A stretch of 54,367 bases of DNA from Lachnospiraceae bacterium (GTDB taxonomy: Bacteria > Bacillota_A > Clostridia > Lachnospirales > Lachnospiraceae), in NCBI GenBank assembly GCA_017613595.1, contig JAGADM010000018.1, positions 1-54,367 on the forward strand, given 5' to 3'. Every line of letters starts with the position of its first letter. The first letter of the stretch is position 1. Under the pieces are notes generated by a model, which was not told the origin of the DNA, made no database searches, and saw only the letters and a list, made by a program, of their open reading frames with translations. This document shows, in pieces, positions 45,380-54,367 of the stretch. The translations under genes were made by a program, and so were the position numbers.

Positions 45380-47437
45380 ATGAAACAACTGTATATTGCG
45401 GAGAAACCGAGCGTAGCGCAGGAATTTGCCAAAGCGCTGCATGAGAATTTCAGCCGGAAGGACGGCTATCTGGAAAGTGAAGGAAGCGTCGTGACCTGGT
45501 GTGTAGGTCATCTCGTTACAATGAGCTATCCGGAAGTGTACGATCCGGCATTAAAACAATGGAAGGCGGAAACGCTTCCGTTCCTGCCGAAGGACTGGAA
45601 ATACGAGGTCATCGGCAATGTTAAGAAACAGTTTGATACCGTCAAGGAACTTCTCAACCGGAAGGATGTGGAACGCATCTACGTCTGCACCGACTCGGGA
45701 CGGGAAGGAGAGTATATCTACCGTCTGGTGGACCGGATGGCAAAGGTGCCGGATACAAAGGACAAGCGCCGTGTCTGGATCGACTCGCAGACCGAGGAGG
45801 AAATCCTCCGCGGCATCCGTGAGGCGAAGCCTTTGTCCGAATATAACAATCTTTCCGATGCCGCGTATCTGCGGGCAAAGGAAGACTATCTGATGGGCAT
45901 CAATTTCTCGCGTGTGCTGACCATCAAATACGGCGGTACCGTGCAGAATTACCTGAACGCGCAGAAGCGCGGCGCGATCTCCGTCGGACGCGTTATGACA
46001 TGCGTACTCGGAATGGTTGTCCGCAGGGAGCGTGAGATCCGGAGCTTCGTGAAGACGCCTTTCTACCGGATCGTAGGCACATTCGGCGCTGACGATGCCG
46101 TGATCGAAGGTGAATGGCGTGCGGTCGAAGGAACGAAGTACTTCGAATCGCCCCTTCTTTACAAGGAGAACGGCTTTAAGAAGCGGGAGGACGCCGAGCG
46201 CTGCATCGCGGAAATGAAGGAAAGCGGCGATACCGCTTTGATCGATTCTTTAGAGAAGAAGACCGAGAAGAAGAATCCGCCTCTTTTATTCAACCTCGCC
46301 GAACTGCAGAACGAGTGCGCGAGACGGTTTAAGATCAGTCCCGACCAGACGCTCAACATCGTGCAGGAACTGTATGAGAAGAAGCTTGTTACGTATCCCC
46401 GTACCGACGCGCGAGTGCTTTCGACAGCGGTTGCGAAGGAGATTACGAAGAACCTCGGAGGTCTTGCGAAGAATCCGGATTACCTGCAGTACGTAAAGGA
46501 TGTGCAGGGCTTCGGTTTATACGAGAAGATCGCCAAAACGAAATATACCGACGATAAGAAGATCACCGACCACTATGCGATCATTCCGACCGGACAGGGA
46601 CTGGAGGCGCTTCCGTCGCTTTCGGCAACCGCGAAGGGCGTATATGACCGTATCGTAAGAAGATTCCTTGCCATATTCTATCCGCCTGCGGAGTATAAGA
46701 AGATCGCGGTCGTACTTAAAGTCGGAACAGAGAAGTTCTTCTCGAATCTGAAAATCCTCAGCGATCCCGGATATCTTGCGCTGTACGGCGGACAGGATAC
46801 CGACGATACCGCAAAGAAGCCGAAGAAGACCGAAGGACAGGAAGGGCAGGACGACGCGCAGAAGGACAGCGAGGATGCCGCTCCCGAAGAGGCTAAGGAA
46901 GAGATTCTTGATGCGTCCATGTTCGAAAAGATTAACGCCCTGAAGAAGGGCATGGAGCTTCCGATCCGCTCGACCGAGATCAAGGAAGGCGAGACAAAGC
47001 CTCCGAAACGGTACAATTCCGGTTCTCTGATCCTAGCGATGGAAAATGCGGGACAGCTGATCGAAGACGAAGAGCTTCGCGCCCAGATCAAAGGAAGCGG
47101 TATCGGTACGAGCGCGACCCGTGCCGAGATTTTAAACAAGCTTGTGAAGATCGGTTACCTGAACCTTAATAAGAAGACGCAGATTGTAACACCGATGCGT
47201 GTCGGCGAGATGGTATACGAGATTGTCGGCGCGTCGATCCGTTCGCTCCTCAATGCCGAACTTACGGCAAGCTGGGAGAAAGGCCTTACGGGCGTTGCCG
47301 AAGGCACGATCTCCGAGAAGGAATACCTCGACAAGCTCGAGGGCTTTGTTGCAAGACAGACAAACGGCGTGAAGGAGCGTGACTACCGGCAGTATCTGAT
47401 CGGTCAGTTCCGTACGTTTGAACAGTACTATAAATAA
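45380..47437 (+). CDS. topB: DNA topoisomerase III
   Basis: A 685-residue type IA topoisomerase. The N-terminal TOPRIM domain starts LYIAEKPSVAQEFA and has CTDSGREGE (103-111) in the form common in Firmicute TopB. The catalytic Tyr is in LVTYPRTDAR (Tyr338/339). An acidic insertion of about 35 residues (KKPKKTEGQEG... through APEEAKEE, about 487-515) interrupts the late domain. No C-terminal zinc fingers are present. The frame is open from 45317, but ATG 45380 after AAGGAG gives the expected start. It would resolve precatenanes and recombination intermediates. Confidence 0.93.
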   Translation: MKQLYIAEKPSVAQEFAKALHENFSRKDGYLESEGSVVTWCVGHLVTMSYPEVYDPALKQWKAETLPFLPKDWKYEVIGNVKKQFDTVKELLNRKDVERIYVCTDSGREGEYIYRLVDRMAKVPDTKDKRRVWIDSQTEEEILRGIREAKPLSEYNNLSDAAYLRAKEDYLMGINFSRVLTIKYGGTVQNYLNAQKRGAISVGRVMTCVLGMVVRREREIRSFVKTPFYRIVGTFGADDAVIEGEWRAVEGTKYFESPLLYKENGFKKREDAERCIAEMKESGDTALIDSLEKKTEKKNPPLLFNLAELQNECARRFKISPDQTLNIVQELYEKKLVTYPRTDARVLSTAVAKEITKNLGGLAKNPDYLQYVKDVQGFGLYEKIAKTKYTDDKKITDHYAIIPTGQGLEALPSLSATAKGVYDRIVRRFLAIFYPPAEYKKIAVVLKVGTEKFFSNLKILSDPGYLALYGGQDTDDTAKKPKKTEGQEGQDDAQKDSEDAAPEEAKEEILDASMFEKINALKKGMELPIRSTEIKEGETKPPKRYNSGSLILAMENAGQLIEDEELRAQIKGSGIGTSATRAEILNKLVKIGYLNLNKKTQIVTPMRVGEMVYEIVGASIRSLLNAELTASWEKGLTGVAEGTISEKEYLDKLEGFVARQTNGVKERDYRQYLIGQFRTFEQYYK

Positions 47438-47477
47438 CATTCCGGCTTGGAATATGGGAAGATATAAAGAGGATAAT

Positions 47478-48179
47478 ATGAGCTTTGTGGAATTTGCCCA
47501 CGTCGATAAGGACTATAAGATGGGCGATGTGACAATTCACGCGCTGACGGATGTATCGTTTACGATTGAGAAGGGGGAAGTCTGCGTCATCGTCGGTGCC
47601 TCGGGCGCCGGCAAGACGACAATCCTCAACATTCTCGGCGGAATGGACTCGCTTACCGCGGGCAAGGTGTTTTTGGACGGAGCCGAGATTTCCTCTTATG
47701 ACCGGAAGCAATTGACGACTTACCGGCGGTATGACATCGGATTTGTCTTTCAGTTCTATAACCTCGTGCAGAACCTGACGGCAGTGGAAAATGTGGAACT
47801 CGCGGCGCAGATCTGCCGCGATTCGATGGATGCGGAAGAGGTGCTCGGCATGGTCGGTCTTGCGGACCGGGCAGGCAACTTCCCTGCGCAGCTTTCGGGC
47901 GGCGAGCAGCAGCGTGTGGCAATCGCGAGAGCGCTTGCGAAAAATCCGAAGCTGCTTCTCTGCGATGAGCCGACCGGCGCGCTTGACTATAAGACCGGCA
48001 AGCAGGTGCTGACAATCTTACAGGATACCGCGAGAAAGACCGGCATGACCGTCGTGATCATCACGCATAACCAGGCGCTTACGGCGATGGCCGACCGAGT
48101 CATTGAAGTCGGAAGCGGAAGCATCAAGGCGCAGTATAAGAATGAGACCGTTGTTCCGGTTTCGGAGATTGAGTGGTAG
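47478..48179 (+). CDS. ABC transporter ATP-binding protein (LolD/MacB group)
   Basis: A 233-residue ATPase with Walker [10 protein letters not shown] (40-48), the Q-loop FVFQFYNLV, signature LSGGEQQR, Walker [13 protein letters not shown] and the H-loop VIITHN. The frame is open from 47418, overlapping the end of topB; ATG 47478 behind AGAGGA is preferred. The stop is 3 bases before the permease start, so the two form one transporter. The partner identifies it as an FtsX/MacB-type system. Confidence 0.93.
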   Translation: MSFVEFAHVDKDYKMGDVTIHALTDVSFTIEKGEVCVIVGASGAGKTTILNILGGMDSLTAGKVFLDGAEISSYDRKQLTTYRRYDIGFVFQFYNLVQNLTAVENVELAAQICRDSMDAEEVLGMVGLADRAGNFPAQLSGGEQQRVAIARALAKNPKLLLCDEPTGALDYKTGKQVLTILQDTARKTGMTVVIITHNQALTAMADRVIEVGSGSIKAQYKNETVVPVSEIEW

Positions 48180-48182
48180 GCT

Positions 48183-50717
48183 ATGACGCGCGGATTAAGA
48201 AAGACAACTTTTCGGGAAATCCGGCAAAGCCTCGGACGGTTCTTCGCGATCGCGGCGATCATCGCGCTCGGCGTCGGTTTCTTCGCCGGGTTGAAGATTA
48301 CGACCGAGGATATGATCGAGGAGACCGACGGGTATCTTAAGGCTCTCGATTTCCATGATTTCCGGTTCATTTCGACGCTCGGATTTACCGATAACGAACT
48401 CATGATGCTTCAGAGTACCGATGGCGTGAAGGCGGCTTACGGAGAGTACCGCGCGGATGCGGTAACGGAACCGCTTTCGGGCTCCGGGATTCCCGTTGTA
48501 ACGGCGTTTCATTCGATTTCGCAGGAAGTCAACAAGCCGGACCTTATCAGCGGACGCATGCCGCAGAATGCTTCCGAAGTTTTGCTTGAGGCAAGAAGCT
48601 TCTCCGAAGATATGATCGGTAAGAAGATCGTCCTTTCGGATATCAATACGGAGGAAACCTTTTCGCAGTTCCGGGAGCGCGAGTTTACGATTGTCGGGTT
48701 AGCCCATTCGCCGCTGTATCTAAATTACGAGCGCGGCACGACGCCGCTTCTTTCGGGTTCGGTAGGCTATTACGCGATGCTGCTTCCGGAAGCCTATAAT
48801 ATGCCCGCTTACACGTCGCTTTACTGCACGACCGAGAGCGGCGGACGCATCTACAGCGATGCCTATAAAAAGAGGATTGAACGCGAAACGCCGAAGATGG
48901 AGCAGTGCCTTCAGGCGATGGCCGAAGCGAGAAAGGAAGGACTCCGTCCTGCGGTGATGGAAGCGTTCCGTAAAGCGGTTGCCGAAGAGTACGCTTCGCA
49001 CGGCATGCAGGTGCCTGCGGATTTCGATTATGAGGCTAACCTTCCGGAGATGGAATGTACGACGTATCTTCTGGACCGTACATCCAATGTCGGATATGTA
49101 TGTTTTGAAAATGACGCGAATATCGTAAAGGGAATCGCACGCGTATTTCCCGTGTTCTTCATTCTCGTCGCGGTACTTGTCGTTATGACGACGATGAGCC
49201 GCATGGTGGAAGAGCAGCGGACGCAGATGGGCGTTCTGAAGGCGCTCGGTTATTCCGCTTCGCAGATCGCGATGAAATATGTGATCTATTCCGGAACCGC
49301 CGCGGTCGCGGGCTGTCTGATCGGTTTCTTCAGCGGATGTTATATCTTCCCGACGGTCATCTGGAAGGTATACGCGATCATGTACGGCTTCACGGATGAC
49401 CTTGTATATGTATTTGATCCGACGCTGTTTGCGATCACATTGACCGTTTCCATCCTGTGTTCGGTCGGCGTAACACTCTGGGGCATCGCGAGAGAGCTTC
49501 GCGCGGTACCGGCGGAGCTGATCCGTCCGCGCGCGCCGAAGAACGGCAAGCGGATTTTCTTTGAGCGGATTACGTTTCTCTGGAAAAGGCTTCCGTTTCT
49601 TCATAAGGTGTCGCTTCGTAACGTTGTCCGTTACCGCAGGCGTTTTCTGATGATGGTTATCGGTATCGCCGGCTGTACGGCGCTTCTCATTACGGGACAC
49701 GGCATCCGCGATTCGATCGTTACCGTTCCGAAAGCGCAGTACGAGGAGATTGAACACTATGATTATCTGGTGCGTCTCGCACCCGGGAAGAGCCGTGTCG
49801 GTTTCGAGCAGGAGACCGACGGCAGGATCCTTTCCGAGATGACATTTGTCTGCTACAATACAATCACGCTGCAGTCCGGCTCAAAGACGAAGACCGCGAA
49901 TCTTGTCGTTCCGATGAACGAGCAGGAGTGCGCGAGGTTCGTTACGCTGGCGACCGAGAGCGGAAAGAACATCGCGTTCCCGGGTGACGGCGAGTGCGTA
50001 TTAAGCGGGAAAATGGCGGGCCAGCTCGGCGTCGGCAAAGGCGACACGCTCCGCTGCCGGAAGGACGACGGCAAGGAGTTTACCGTGCGTGTTTCGGGCG
50101 TATTCCGCAACTATGTCGGCGACCTCATCTATATGAACGCGGAAACCTATACGGAAGGCACCGGAACAAAGCCCGTGTTCGACTGCTGCTTCGCGAGAGC
50201 CAAGGAAGGAACGGACGTATACGAGACCGGCGGAAAGCTGCTGGCGGCCGATTCGGTAATGACGGTCAATGTCAACCGCGAGTTCCGCGACCGGATCGAG
50301 AAGATGCTTTCGAGCCTTGATTACATTGTCATACTCGTTATTGTGTGCGCCGCGGCGCTCGCATTTATCGTCTTATATAACCTGACGAACATCAATATTA
50401 CGGAGCGTCTCCGGGAGATCGCGACCATCAAGGTGCTCGGCTTCTACGGAACCGAAACCGCGATGTACGTATTCCGCGAGAACATGCTTCTTACGGCGGC
50501 AGGCGCGATTGCGGGAATACCGCTCGGCATTCTTTTACATAAGTTTGTCATGTCGCAGATCCAGGTTGACATGGTTGCGTTCAACAATCACGTCGGAACG
50601 GGAAGTTTCGTTGTGAGCATGATCTACACATTTGTCTTCGCGGTGCTTGTTGATCTCGTGATGATCAGAAGGTTAGAGAAGATCAATATGGCGGAGTCGA
50701 TGAAGAGCATTGAGTGA
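48183..50717 (+). CDS. FtsX-like ABC transporter permease
   Basis: 844 residues. One membrane segment near the N-terminus (about 18-38), then an extracytoplasmic region (about 45-310) and three segments (about 315-440) with the block EEQRTQMGVLKALGYSASQI. After a short link another segment (about 490-510) opens a second extracytoplasmic domain (about 515-705), and three final segments (about 710-840) carry a second EIATIKVLGFYGTE block. This double FtsX layout is common for Firmicute peptide or lipid exporters. Its helper ATPase is encoded directly upstream. The substrate is unknown. Confidence 0.9.
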   Translation: MTRGLRKTTFREIRQSLGRFFAIAAIIALGVGFFAGLKITTEDMIEETDGYLKALDFHDFRFISTLGFTDNELMMLQSTDGVKAAYGEYRADAVTEPLSGSGIPVVTAFHSISQEVNKPDLISGRMPQNASEVLLEARSFSEDMIGKKIVLSDINTEETFSQFREREFTIVGLAHSPLYLNYERGTTPLLSGSVGYYAMLLPEAYNMPAYTSLYCTTESGGRIYSDAYKKRIERETPKMEQCLQAMAEARKEGLRPAVMEAFRKAVAEEYASHGMQVPADFDYEANLPEMECTTYLLDRTSNVGYVCFENDANIVKGIARVFPVFFILVAVLVVMTTMSRMVEEQRTQMGVLKALGYSASQIAMKYVIYSGTAAVAGCLIGFFSGCYIFPTVIWKVYAIMYGFTDDLVYVFDPTLFAITLTVSILCSVGVTLWGIARELRAVPAELIRPRAPKNGKRIFFERITFLWKRLPFLHKVSLRNVVRYRRRFLMMVIGIAGCTALLITGHGIRDSIVTVPKAQYEEIEHYDYLVRLAPGKSRVGFEQETDGRILSEMTFVCYNTITLQSGSKTKTANLVVPMNEQECARFVTLATESGKNIAFPGDGECVLSGKMAGQLGVGKGDTLRCRKDDGKEFTVRVSGVFRNYVGDLIYMNAETYTEGTGTKPVFDCCFARAKEGTDVYETGGKLLAADSVMTVNVNREFRDRIEKMLSSLDYIVILVIVCAAALAFIVLYNLTNINITERLREIATIKVLGFYGTETAMYVFRENMLLTAAGAIAGIPLGILLHKFVMSQIQVDMVAFNNHVGTGSFVVSMIYTFVFAVLVDLVMIRRLEKINMAESMKSIE

Positions 50718-50746
50718 TTGCATTTTCCGAAGACGGAGTATAAGAT
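50718..50746 (+). promoter_or_regulatory. Promoter of alr
   Basis: TTGCAT (50718-50723), a 17-base spacer, TAAGAT (50741-50746), starting directly after the permease stop codon. Confidence 0.68.
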
Positions 50747-50795
50747 AGAGGAGCATCCGTTCCGCAGGGAGACGGGACGGCATGAGGAGGTTTTT

Positions 50796-51917
50796 ATGGA
50801 GAAGTATTATCGGAGTTTTGTGACGATCGACCTTTCGGCGGTACGGCACAATCTTACGGAATCGAAGAAGCGTATCGGTTCGCGGAAGCTGCTCGCGGTC
50901 GTGAAGACCGACGCGTACGGGCACGGCGCCGTGAGAGTGAGCCGTGCGGTGGAGGATATCGTTGATTATTTCGCGGTTGCCTGCTTAAGCGAGGCGGTGG
51001 AACTTCGGGAAGGCGGCGTTCATAAGCCAATCCTGATCCTCGGATACACCTCGCCGAAGGAGTACGGCGAGCTGCTTGCTTACAACATTACGCCGACGGT
51101 TTATACCGTGGACGCGGCCGAGAAGCTGTCGGAGATCGCGCTTCTTTTAGGGACAAAGGCGAAGATCCATATCGCGGTCGACACCGGCATGGGCCGTATC
51201 GGCTTCCAGCCGACTGAGGGCGACGCCGACGCGGTGAAGAAGATAGCGGAGCTTCCCGGCATCGTGATCGAAGGCATGTTTACCCATTTTTCGAAGGCCG
51301 ATGAGACCGACAAATGCTACACGAAAGCCCAGATCACGCATTTCGACTGCTTTTCCGAAATGCTTGAAAAGCGCGGCGTGAACATACTGATCCGTCATGT
51401 TTCAAACAGCGCGGCGATCATGGACATTCCGGAAGCCGGCTATGATATGGTACGAAGCGGCATTATCACCTACGGCCTTCTGCCGAGTGATGAAGTGAAT
51501 AAGGAAAGCATGGACCTGAAGCCCGTAATGGAGTGGAAGGCGCATGTAATCCATGTGAAGACGCTGCCGGCGGGCTGTGGCATCAGCTACGGCGCGACGT
51601 ATGTAACGGACCGCGAGCGTAAGATTGCGACCGTTTCGGTAGGTTACGGCGACGGTTATCCGCGTTCGCTTTCCGGAAAGGGAAGAGTACTGATCCACGG
51701 CAAATCCGCGCCGATCCTCGGACGCGTATGCATGGATCAGATGATGGTTGACGTGAGCGACATCCCGGACGTAGCACCCGAGGATATCGTAACGCTGTTC
51801 GGCCGTGACGGCGACGCATTCCTTTCGGCGGAGGAGGTTGCCGGGGTTTCCGGCCGCTTCAACTACGAGCTTGTCTGCGACATTTCGATGCGCGTAAGCA
51901 AGATATTCCTGCAGTAA
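50796..51917 (+). CDS. alr: Alanine racemase
   Basis: A 373-residue PLP enzyme that supplies D-alanine for peptidoglycan. It has the PLP lysine Lys37 in AVVKTDAYGHG, the second catalytic Tyr265 in ISYGATY, and GRVCMDQMMVDVSD. The frame is open from 50718, but ATG 50796 behind a strong AGGAGG (50785-50790) gives the expected start (EKYYRSFVTIDLSAVRHN). It has its own promoter and is followed by a separate promoter for yicC. Confidence 0.96.
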   Translation: MEKYYRSFVTIDLSAVRHNLTESKKRIGSRKLLAVVKTDAYGHGAVRVSRAVEDIVDYFAVACLSEAVELREGGVHKPILILGYTSPKEYGELLAYNITPTVYTVDAAEKLSEIALLLGTKAKIHIAVDTGMGRIGFQPTEGDADAVKKIAELPGIVIEGMFTHFSKADETDKCYTKAQITHFDCFSEMLEKRGVNILIRHVSNSAAIMDIPEAGYDMVRSGIITYGLLPSDEVNKESMDLKPVMEWKAHVIHVKTLPAGCGISYGATYVTDRERKIATVSVGYGDGYPRSLSGKGRVLIHGKSAPILGRVCMDQMMVDVSDIPDVAPEDIVTLFGRDGDAFLSAEEVAGVSGRFNYELVCDISMRVSKIFLQ

Positions 51918-51954
51918 CAGGCATCGGGACGGCAAGGCGGAATTTGATTTGCTG

Positions 51955-51983
51955 TTGACATCTGCCGAAGATGCCCCTATAAT
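51955..51983 (+). promoter_or_regulatory. Consensus promoter of yicC-rpoZ-lepB
   Basis: TTGACA (51955-51960), a 17-base spacer, TATAAT (51978-51983). Both boxes match the sigma-A consensus perfectly, the strongest core promoter seen in the window. Confidence 0.92.
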
Positions 51984-52047
51984 ATGACAATGGTGTATTA
52001 CTGTGCCCAAACGGCATAATGTGTTATACGCGGAAAGAGGAAGTCCT

Positions 52048-52926
52048 GTGTTAAAAAGCATGACAGGCTTCGGCCGGTATGAAATATCCGAAGACGGAAA
52101 GAAGATTTCCGTGGAGATGAAGTCCGTGAATCACCGCTACTGCGAGATCGGACTCCGCATGCCGAAGAAGCTGAATTACTTTGAGGCGTCCATTCGGAAC
52201 ATCATTAAACAATACGCGAACCGCGGAAAGATCGACGTGTTCCTGACTTACGAAGATGAGCAGGAAGGCGTATCGGGAATCCGTTACAATAAGGAACTTG
52301 CGAAGACCTACATCGGATACATCCGGGATATGGCCGGAGAGTTCGGACTGAGCGCGGACATTTCCGCGACGTCGATCGCGAGAATGCCCGATGTATTCTC
52401 AAGCGACGAGTCGCTTGCCGACGAGGAGAAGCTCGCGAGCCTTGTGGAGCGTGCCGTAACCGGCGCCTGCGAGAAGTTCGTCGAGACGCGTATCACGGAA
52501 GGCGAGCATCTGAAGCAGGATATCTTCGAGAAGCTCGACGGACTTTTAGAGGGCGTTTCCTTCATCGAGGAGCGTTCGCCCGCAATCCAGGAAGAGTACC
52601 GCGCGAAGCTTCTTGCGAAGATTGAAGAAGTGCTCGGCGACACGAAGGTGGACCAGAGCGTGCTGGCAACGGAACTCGTCGTATTTGCCGATAAGATCTG
52701 CACCGACGAGGAGACCGTAAGACTCCGTGCCCACATTAAAAATATGAAAGAGACTCTGAATGTAGCGCAGAACGTCGGACGTAAGCTCGACTTCATCGCG
52801 CAGGAGATGAACCGTGAGGCCAATACGATTCTCTCCAAGGCTAATGACATTCAGGTCAGCGATACGGCAATCAATCTGAAGACCGAGATCGAAAAGATCC
52901 GCGAACAGATTCAGAATATCGAATAG
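52048..52926 (+). CDS. yicC: YicC/YloC-family endoribonuclease
   Basis: 292 residues of the YicC/YloC family, whose members are endoribonucleases that act on some RNAs. The signature start LKSMTGFGRYE, the N-terminal half with SVEMKSVNHRYCEI, and the C-terminal block KLDFIAQEMNREANTILSKA with SDTAINLKTEIEKIREQIQN are intact. The frame is open from 52003, but GTG 52048 after AGAGGAAG gives the family N-terminus. In many Firmicutes remA and gmk lie between this gene and rpoZ; here rpoZ follows directly. Confidence 0.93.
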   Translation: MLKSMTGFGRYEISEDGKKISVEMKSVNHRYCEIGLRMPKKLNYFEASIRNIIKQYANRGKIDVFLTYEDEQEGVSGIRYNKELAKTYIGYIRDMAGEFGLSADISATSIARMPDVFSSDESLADEEKLASLVERAVTGACEKFVETRITEGEHLKQDIFEKLDGLLEGVSFIEERSPAIQEEYRAKLLAKIEEVLGDTKVDQSVLATELVVFADKICTDEETVRLRAHIKNMKETLNVAQNVGRKLDFIAQEMNREANTILSKANDIQVSDTAINLKTEIEKIREQIQNIE

Positions 52927-52944
52927 AAAAAGGAGATTTGCATT

Positions 52945-53328
52945 ATGATTCATCCGTCTTATACTGATTTAATGAGAGTGGTTAACAGCGATGTTGAGCC
53001 CGGTGAGGAGCCGCTCGTTAACAGCCGTTATTCCATCGTGCTTGCGACCGCAAAGCGCGCACGCCAGATCATCCGCGGTTCGAAGCCGCTTGTTGACCCG
53101 AAGGTAAGCAAGCCTCTTTCGATTGCCGTTCAGGAAGTATACGAAGGAAAGGTTAAGATCCTTCCCGATGAGGCTGTGGAGGACGATACCCTTCCGATTT
53201 ACGAAAAATACAACAAGTTCAGCGGCATGGAAGAACTCGCTGAGCTCGACGGCGAGTCCGACAGCGCAGAGGACGCTGAGGACGCTGACGACGAGGATGC
53301 CGACGAGGAAGAAAAGGACGAAGAGTAA
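52945..53328 (+). CDS. rpoZ: RNA polymerase omega subunit
   Basis: 127 residues. The omega core is clear: MIHPSYTDLMR, NSRYSIVLATAKRARQII, KPLSIAVQEVYEGKVKIL. It stabilises the beta' subunit. The last 40 residues are nearly all Asp, Glu, Ala and Ser, an acidic tail longer than in B. subtilis omega. AAAGGAG at 52929-52934 precedes the ATG. The lepB ATG lies one base after its stop. Confidence 0.93.
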   Translation: MIHPSYTDLMRVVNSDVEPGEEPLVNSRYSIVLATAKRARQIIRGSKPLVDPKVSKPLSIAVQEVYEGKVKILPDEAVEDDTLPIYEKYNKFSGMEELAELDGESDSAEDAEDADDEDADEEEKDEE

Positions 53329-53329
53329 G

Positions 53330-54013
53330 ATGACGGATTCCGATGCGACGAGGCAGCCGGAGGAAACAGCAAGCGTCAGCTTGAATAAAGAAGGCGATAC
53401 GTCCGGTTTTGACGCCATGGCGGACCAGATCCGCACGGAACAGAAGAATAGCAGAAGGAAAAGGGTGTTGATCGCGGTTGACACCCTTTTGATTTGTGCT
53501 GTCGCGGCGTTGCTCGCAATCCTTGTACGGGCTTTTCTGATCACGCCTCTTAAGATCGACGGCGATTCGATGGAGGAGGCCCTTCATAACGGGGACATCC
53601 TGCTTCTTTCGAAGCTGACGTTAAGGCAGCGTGATCCGGGACGGTACGAGGTTGTTGTCGCATCGAAAACCGACGGAAAAGGACACGTCGTAAAACGTGT
53701 GATCGGGCTTCCCGGAGAGGTCATCTACGCGGACCGCGACGGCATGATCCATATTTATGAGCATTACGAGAACGGGCAGTACTCGGGCGAGGTGGAACTG
53801 CTCGAACAGTTCGCCTACGCGACGACGTACCGCGGTAAGCTCGGGACCGAGGATGACCCGCTGATCCTCGCGGATAACGAGTTCTTCCTGATCGGCGACA
53901 ACCGTCCGGTCAGCAAGGACAGCCGCTTTTACGGACCGTTCCCGAGGGAGTGTCTGATTGGTGTCGCGGTGTATCGTATTTTCCCGCTTACGAGGTTCGG
54001 AAAGATTTACTAG
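53330..54013 (+). CDS. lepB: Signal peptidase I
   Basis: A 227-residue membrane peptidase that removes signal peptides. A cytoplasmic N-terminus of about 45 residues precedes one membrane segment (about 47-68). The catalytic dyad is Ser80 in DGDSMEEAL and Lys122 in HVVKRVIGLPGE. The C-terminal boxes GDNRPVSKDSR and YGPFPRECLIG are intact. ATG 53330 follows the rpoZ stop by one base, so translation is coupled. The open frame upstream lies inside rpoZ and is a shadow. Confidence 0.94.
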   Translation: MTDSDATRQPEETASVSLNKEGDTSGFDAMADQIRTEQKNSRRKRVLIAVDTLLICAVAALLAILVRAFLITPLKIDGDSMEEALHNGDILLLSKLTLRQRDPGRYEVVVASKTDGKGHVVKRVIGLPGEVIYADRDGMIHIYEHYENGQYSGEVELLEQFAYATTYRGKLGTEDDPLILADNEFFLIGDNRPVSKDSRFYGPFPRECLIGVAVYRIFPLTRFGKIY

Positions 54014-54055
54014 GCCGGGCCTGCGGACGCTGTCCGTCAGAAGAGCGGAAAATGC

Positions 54056-54109
54056 CCGAAAAACGGTCGGCAAAATGAATAGCGGAAACCGCTTTTCGGA
54101 CGTTTTTTT
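54056..54109 (+). terminator. Probable terminator after lepB
   Basis: CCGAAAA (54056-54062) can pair with TTTTCGG (54093-54099), or AGCGG with CCGCT (54081-54093), before seven T's (54103-54109). The folding is ambiguous. Confidence 0.45.
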
Positions 54110-54159
54110 GACGAAAATGCAGAAAATGTGACGGAAGTGCGATTTTACGAAAGTTTCTC

Positions 54160-54188
54160 TTGAATTTTCCGCTCGCATTCAGTATTAT
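54160..54188 (+). promoter_or_regulatory. Promoter of gap
   Basis: TTGAAT (54160-54165), a 17-base spacer, TATTAT (54183-54188). Confidence 0.8.
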
Positions 54189-54203
54189 AGTTGTGGATTT
54201 TAA

Positions 54204-54367
<164 letters not shown>

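Overview
The window reads as a chromosome segment from a low- to mid-GC Gram-positive bacterium of the class Clostridia, most likely a member of the Lachnospiraceae. The evidence is the rlmN-prpC-prkC-rsgA-rpe order, the mraZ-led dcw cluster with a DivIB-type ftsQ, perfect AAGGAGG ribosome binding sites, a clostripain-like protease, and small membrane or cysteine-rich proteins of Lachnospiraceae type. The genus cannot be fixed from the sequence. Genes are densely packed. No gene-free stretch exceeds 300 bases; the longest are about 190-260 bases and hold promoters, terminators and hairpins. I saw no tRNA, rRNA, CRISPR array or insertion sequence.

Layout. (1) 1-6.7 kb: end of rlmN, a PP2C phosphatase and PASTA Ser/Thr kinase pair, rsgA, rpe, ychF, lgt. 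(2) 6.8-15.9 kb: division and wall cluster mraZ-rsmH-ftsL-pbp2-murD-ftsW-ftsQ-ftsZ, without mraY, murE, murF or murG. (3) 16-21.5 kb: three hydrolases in a row, namely a membrane-anchored C11 (clostripain-like) peptidase, a trypsin-fold protein with Cys in the nucleophile position, and a lipase-like protein. (4) 21.6-24.5 kb: amino-sugar genes nagB, glmM and a GlmU-acetyltransferase-like protein. (5) 24.6-28.9 kb: an LCP-family wall-polymer transferase with an unusual extra domain, an HD-GYP-like protein, and a small Gly-rich membrane protein. (6) 29-34.5 kb: glnS, two proteins of unknown function, guaB, and an Amidase_2 enzyme. (7) 34.5-37.6 kb: an AT-rich foreign-looking island with one orphan membrane protein and a metalloprotease gene broken by a frameshift and a stop codon. 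(8) 37.6-43.7 kb, minus strand: a TetM/EF-G-like GTPase fused to a Rae1/YacP-type NYN nuclease, a fused ABC transporter, and a dCMP deaminase. (9) 43.8-54.4 kb: glyA, topB, a two-gene FtsX-type ABC transporter, alr, yicC-rpoZ-lepB, and the start of gap.

Much of the window serves the cell envelope: sensing of wall fragments (PASTA kinase), septum building, UDP-GlcNAc precursors, wall-polymer attachment, amidase, D-alanine supply, lipoprotein and signal-peptide processing. Divergent comEB and glyA supply the two substrates of thymidylate synthesis.

The most striking observation is the translation-GTPase/Rae1 fusion at 37624-40158, one polypeptide that pairs a ribosome-binding factor with a ribosome A-site endonuclease. 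Next are the trypsin-fold protein with an apparent His-Asp-Cys triad beside a clan CD protease, and the freshly broken protease in the AT-rich island with a palindromic operator over its promoter.
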